A stretch of DNA of 9,375 bases from an uncultured Bacilli bacterium (GTDB lineage: Bacteria; Bacillota_I; Bacilli_A; ML615J-28; CAG-313), in the NCBI GenBank assembly GCA_904501965.1, contig CAJGCS010000038.1, positions 1-9,375 on the forward strand. The letters are read 5' to 3'. This document shows positions 7,076 to 9,375 of this stretch, one piece after another. The translations under genes and the position numbers were made by a program. The stretch's first letter is position 1. Each line of letters starts with the position of its first letter. Below the pieces are notes generated by a model, which was not told where the DNA came from, searched no databases, and saw nothing but the letters and a program-made list of their open reading frames with translations.

Positions 7076-7363
7076 CTATTCAGCTTCAACTGGGTATACA
7101 GATACTTGTTTTTTATCCATACCTTTGCGTTCATATTTAACAATACCATCAACCATACAGAATAAAGTATCATCTTTTCCTAAACCAACGTTTTTACCAG
7201 GATGAACTTTTGTTCCTCTTTGACGATAGATAATAGAACCAGCAGTAGCAAATTGACCATCAGATAATTTAGCACCTAAACGTCTACCAGCAGAATCACG
7301 ACCGTTCTTAGTAGAACCAACACCTTTTTTAGATGCAAAGAATTGGATATTAAGTCTTATCAT
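7076..7363 (-). CDS. rpmA: 50S ribosomal protein L27 (precursor with cleavable N-terminus)
   Basis: L27, 95 residues, a large-subunit protein whose N-terminal tail reaches toward the peptidyl transferase centre. It starts MIRLNIQFFASKKGVGST: the first nine residues are the Bacillota-type extension ending in QFF, which the protease Prp removes between F9 and A10 to give a mature N-terminus of ASKKG. The body carries the family sequence DSAGRRLG, GSIIYRQRGTKVHPG and VGLGKDDTLF. The ATG is preceded by a near-perfect AGGAGGTGA, suited to high expression. The gene lies 18 bases after prp, whose product processes it. Confidence 0.98.
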   Translation of the reverse strand: MIRLNIQFFASKKGVGSTKNGRDSAGRRLGAKLSDGQFATAGSIIYRQRGTKVHPGKNVGLGKDDTLFCMVDGIVKYERKGMDKKQVSVYPVEAE

Positions 7364-7381
7364 GATGTCACCTCCTAATTA

Positions 7382-7708
7382 TTATTTTCTAATTTTGACT
7401 TGAAGAAAGTTTTTATAATCTTTCTCAATGTCTGAAAGCATATCAATCAAATTATTAATAACTAAATTAACAAATTCGATTTCGCTCATATTGATCATTT
7501 CAAAAAATAAATATCCTTGATCTTCTTTTTGTGTTAAATGATAACTTTCGTCACCACATTTTTTATCAATTAAATTGATACTCGTAAAAACAGCAGTTGA
7601 AATAGCGCTACATACAATATCAGAACCAGATGTTTGATAACCTGAATGTCCGCTTACCTCAAGCGATTGAAATAAATTATTAGAAAATTTAAATATCGCT
7701 TTTGTCAT
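7382..7708 (-). CDS. prp: Ribosomal-processing cysteine protease Prp
   Basis: Prp, 108 residues, is the small cysteine protease (formerly YsxB/DUF464) that cuts the N-terminal extension from L27. The active-site histidine and cysteine are in GHSGYQTSGSDIVCSAIS, with H21 and C33 twelve residues apart as in the Staphylococcus aureus enzyme (H22 and C34). The cleavage site it needs is present in the neighbouring L27. The ATG has AAGGA six bases upstream, weaker than the sites of the flanking ribosomal genes, in line with an enzyme needed in smaller amounts. It sits between rplU (16 bases) and rpmA (18 bases) in the conserved order. Confidence 0.97.
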   Translation of the reverse strand: MTKAIFKFSNNLFQSLEVSGHSGYQTSGSDIVCSAISTAVFTSINLIDKKCGDESYHLTQKEDQGYLFFEMINMSEIEFVNLVINNLIDMLSDIEKDYKNFLQVKIRK

Positions 7709-7724
7709 ACTAAATCCTTATTTC

Positions 7725-8024
7725 TTATGCTTCAATAGATTTGATAACTACTTTAGTATAAGCTTGACGATGACCTTGTTTTTTACGATAGTTTTTCTTT
7801 GCTTTCATTTTGAAAACAATAACTTTCTTTCCTTTACCATGCTTTTCAATAACACCAGTAACTTTAGCACCTTCAACAAGTGGGTTACCAACTTTTTCAC
7901 CAGCAAGTAAAACTTGATCAAAAACTACTTCTTCGCCTTCAGCGCCAGCAAGTTTTTCAACATAAATTGTTTCACCTTCTGAAGCACGGTATTGTTTACC
8001 GCCTGTAACAAAAATTGCGTACAT
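7725..8024 (-). CDS. rplU: 50S ribosomal protein L21
   Basis: L21, 99 residues, a large-subunit protein that binds 23S rRNA. The sequence MYAIFVTGGKQYRASEGETI at the start and KKNYRKKQGHRQAYTKV near the end are characteristic. The frame stays open upstream to an ATG at 8117, but the start at 8024 is chosen because MYAIF is the family N-terminus, the length then matches the usual 100 or so residues, and a strong GAAGGAGGT lies a few bases before it. The upstream stretch is a structured leader. It is the first gene of rplU-prp-rpmA. Confidence 0.97.
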   Translation of the reverse strand: MYAIFVTGGKQYRASEGETIYVEKLAGAEGEEVVFDQVLLAGEKVGNPLVEGAKVTGVIEKHGKGKKVIVFKMKAKKNYRKKQGHRQAYTKVVIKSIEA

Positions 8025-8125
8025 CTTTTTTACCTCCTTCATAAATTTAAGACACGCCATTGAGGTATTACGTTCATATCGTAATTTAGAAAAACCTCTT
8101 TTGTGCGGTTGCGACATAACACAAC
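8025..8125 (-). promoter_or_regulatory. Structured 5' leader of rplU, candidate L21 leader RNA
   Basis: About 100 transcribed bases lie between the predicted start site and the rplU ATG. The first element pairs GUUGUG (8120-8125) with CGCAAC (8108-8113) around a 6-base loop, right at the 5' end. The second pairs GAGGU (8094-8098) with ACCUC (8062-8066) as an outer stem, and AUUACG (8080-8085) with CGUAAU (8067-8072) as the inner hairpin. Leaders before rplU that are thought to bind L21 for feedback control are known in Bacillota (Rfam L21 leader). Position and structure fit, but I have not matched it to the family model. The open frame through the leader carries MSQPHKRGFSK at its far end and is probably not translated. 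Confidence 0.6.
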
Positions 8126-8131
8126 AGCATT

Positions 8132-8160
8132 ATTATACAATAAAACTACTAATTTTGCAA
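8132..8160 (-). promoter_or_regulatory. Promoter of rplU-prp-rpmA
   Basis: On the minus strand the -35 is TTGCAA (8155-8160) and the -10 is TATAAT (8132-8137), with a spacer of 17. The predicted start is near 8125, exactly where the first leader hairpin begins. The promoter faces away from that of nrdD. Confidence 0.82.
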
Positions 8161-8198
8161 ATGATTTGTTTAAAAATTTTCTATAAAAAATGGCTCGA

Positions 8199-8217
8199 AA
8201 TGAAAATGATTTTCATT
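8199..8217. promoter_or_regulatory. Fur-family operator-like palindrome upstream of nrdD
   Basis: AATGAAAATGATTTTCATT is a perfect 9-1-9 inverted repeat. Its 15-base core TGAAAATGATTTTCA matches the Bacillus-type Fur consensus (TGATAATNATTATCA) at all positions except one symmetric pair. It could serve Fur, or a relative such as PerR or Zur. It lies 10 bases before the -35 of the nrdD promoter and about 40 bases behind the rplU -35, so nrdD is the likely target. Confidence 0.6.
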
Positions 8218-8227
8218 AGTTTTTTCT

Positions 8228-8255
8228 TTGACTTTAAATTAAAAAATGGTATAAT
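8228..8255 (+). promoter_or_regulatory. Promoter of nrdD with extended -10
   Basis: TTGACT (8228-8233, five of six consensus positions) and TATAAT (8250-8255) are 16 bases apart, and the -10 is preceded by TGG, an extended -10. The predicted start is near 8262, leaving a leader of about 97 bases. Confidence 0.83.
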
Positions 8256-8261
8256 TGAACT

Positions 8262-8299
8262 ACACCTTTTCTTTCGTTAAAAATAGAAAAAGTGTTTTT
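8262..8299 (+). promoter_or_regulatory. Terminator-like hairpin in the nrdD leader
   Basis: ACACCTTTTCT (8262-8272) pairs with AGAAAAAGTGT (8285-8295) with one C-A mismatch in 11 positions and a 12-base loop. The right arm runs into a T stretch (8295-8299, then ATTTA). It starts at the predicted transcription start, about 60 bases before the ribosome binding site. It could be a weak attenuator or a 5' stabilising stem. The AT-rich stem and short T run make this uncertain. Confidence 0.4.
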
Positions 8300-8358
8300 A
8301 TTTACTAAAAAGGTATTAAATTTTACAAAAAATTAAAAATATATTTCGGAGGTATTAT

Positions 8359-9375
8359 ATGAGTTTACAAGTCAAAAAACGTACAAATGAATTATCCGCA
8401 TTTGATATCAAAAAGATTCAAGATGCTATTAAAAAAGCTTTCGAGGCAGTTGACAAAGTATATACTGAAGATATCATTGAACTTCTATCTTTAAGAGTAT
8501 GCGCAAATTTTGCAAATAAGATTATTGATAACGCAATATCTATTGAAGATATTCAAGATAGCGTTGAAGTTATTTTAATTCAAGCTGGTTATGTTGATGT
8601 ATCAAAAGCATACATCTTATATCGTAAACAACACGAAAAACTACGTAACATGAAATCAACTATTTTAGATTACAAATCAACAGTTGATAACTACATTAAA
8701 ATTAACGACTGGCGTGTTAAAGAAAATTCAACAGTTACTTATTCTATTGGCGGTTTAATTTTATCTAACTCAGGTGCCATCACTGCAAACTACTGGTTAT
8801 CAGAAATCTATGATGAAGAAATTTCGAACGCTCACAGAAACGCTGATATTCATATTCATGACTTATCAATGCTTACAGGTTATTGTGCAGGTTGGTCTTT
8901 AAAACAATTAATCCAAGAAGGTTTAGGTGGTGTAACAGGAAAGATCACTTCTTCTCCTGCAGCACACTTATCTACTTTATGTAATCAAATGACTAACTTT
9001 TTAGGAATTATGCAAAATGAATGGGCTGGCGCTCAAGCATTCTCATCTTTTGATACATATTTAGCTCCATTTGTTAAGATTGATAACTTAACATATAAAC
9101 AAGTTAAACAATGTATCCAATCTTTCATCTATGGTGTTAACACTCCATCTCGTTGGGGAACACAAGCACCATTTACTAACATCACACTAGATTGGACTGT
9201 TCCGCATGATTTAGCAGAATTAAATGCAATTGTTGGTGGAAAAGAATTAGATTTCACATATGCTGATTGTAAAAAGGAAATGGATATGATTAACAAAGCA
9301 TTCATCGAAATCATGATTGAAGGTGATGCTAATGGAAGAGGATTCCAATATCCAATCCCAACATATTCAATTACT
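8359..9375 (+). CDS. nrdD: Anaerobic (class III) ribonucleoside-triphosphate reductase large subunit (C-terminal part outside window)
   Basis: The first 339 residues of NrdD, a protein usually around 700 residues long. It reduces ribonucleoside triphosphates to deoxynucleotides in anaerobic cells, using a glycyl radical installed by the activase NrdG. An N-terminal ATP-cone regulatory domain (about 3-95) is followed by the start of the catalytic barrel. Family motifs seen are NADIHIHDL (161-169), GYCAGWSL (174-181, C176 probably being an active-site cysteine), FIYGVNTPSRWGTQAPFTN (256-274) and NGRGFQYPIPTYSIT (325-339). The glycyl radical loop and zinc site are in the missing C-terminal part. 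The ATG has CGGAGGT at a 5-base spacing. The gene is divergent from rplU, with its own promoter and a Fur-type palindrome. nrdG would be expected downstream, outside the window. Confidence 0.97.
   Translation, partial: MSLQVKKRTNELSAFDIKKIQDAIKKAFEAVDKVYTEDIIELLSLRVCANFANKIIDNAISIEDIQDSVEVILIQAGYVDVSKAYILYRKQHEKLRNMKSTILDYKSTVDNYIKINDWRVKENSTVTYSIGGLILSNSGAITANYWLSEIYDEEISNAHRNADIHIHDLSMLTGYCAGWSLKQLIQEGLGGVTGKITSSPAAHLSTLCNQMTNFLGIMQNEWAGAQAFSSFDTYLAPFVKIDNLTYKQVKQCIQSFIYGVNTPSRWGTQAPFTNITLDWTVPHDLAELNAIVGGKELDFTYADCKKEMDMINKAFIEIMIEGDANGRGFQYPIPTYSIT
8822..8839 (+). repeat. nrdD copy of the 18-nt match
   Basis: Second occurrence of the 18 bases also found at 3277-3294. Here it is part of nrdD and encodes residues within ISNAHRN (155-161), just before HIHDL, so this is presumably the ancestral location if the two copies are related. 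Confidence 0.6.

Noticed and set aside
8025..8117. N-terminal extension of L21 from an ATG at 8117
   Set aside because: It lies almost at the predicted transcript start with no ribosome binding site, its sequence is unlike L21, and a strong site precedes the MYAIF start at 8024.
8118..8358. NrdR boxes before nrdD
   Set aside because: I searched by eye for the paired ACACWATAT-type boxes and saw no convincing tandem pair.
1..9375. CRISPR arrays, insertion sequences, tRNA or rRNA genes, toxin-antitoxin or defence genes
   Set aside because: No regularly spaced repeats, transposase motifs, tRNA-like folds or accessory gene families are visible; the content is housekeeping throughout.

Overview
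The window is an AT-rich stretch of chromosomal core genome from a low-GC Bacillota (Firmicutes). Three things point there: strong AGGAGGT-type ribosome binding sites, an L27 with the N-terminal extension that the protease Prp removes (with the prp gene beside it), and the order rplU-prp-rpmA-obg. An oxygen-sensitive class III ribonucleotide reductase at the right edge indicates an anaerobic or facultative lifestyle. Tryptophan is encoded by TGG. All seven stop codons visible are TAA or TAG, and no TGA is used. The overall look suits Bacilli-related lineages such as Erysipelotrichia or relatives of Mollicutes, but I cannot place it more precisely.

Layout, right to left on the minus strand. 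A divergent intergenic region (8025-8358) separates nrdD (plus strand, truncated by the right edge) from the minus-strand cluster rplU-prp-rpmA. That cluster ends in a terminator at 7032-7059. A promoter overlapping this terminator starts obg, followed by an ECF transporter S component with its own terminator at 4971-5003. Next is a CNNM/CorC-HlyC membrane protein (3386-4852), with an extended -10 promoter, a 16-nt inverted repeat near its transcription start, and a UUG start codon inside a small hairpin. It ends at a terminator at 3342-3373. After a 224-base spacer, mutS and mutL run as a tightly coupled pair off the left edge.

How the genes work together. rplU, prp and rpmA form one unit for large-subunit assembly: Prp trims L27, and Obg is a GTPase of 50S maturation. 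MutS and MutL are the two core proteins of post-replicative mismatch repair. The ECF S component brings a small molecule, probably a vitamin, into the cell, and the CNNM protein probably moves magnesium or a related divalent cation. NrdD makes deoxynucleotides without oxygen.

I see no mobile element, CRISPR array, defence system or clearly new multi-gene system. The most interesting signals are regulatory: a perfect 9-1-9 Fur-family palindrome before the nrdD promoter, a terminator-like hairpin in the nrdD leader, a structured rplU leader, the promoter/terminator overlap before obg, and an 18-nt exact match between the mutS upstream spacer and the nrdD coding sequence.
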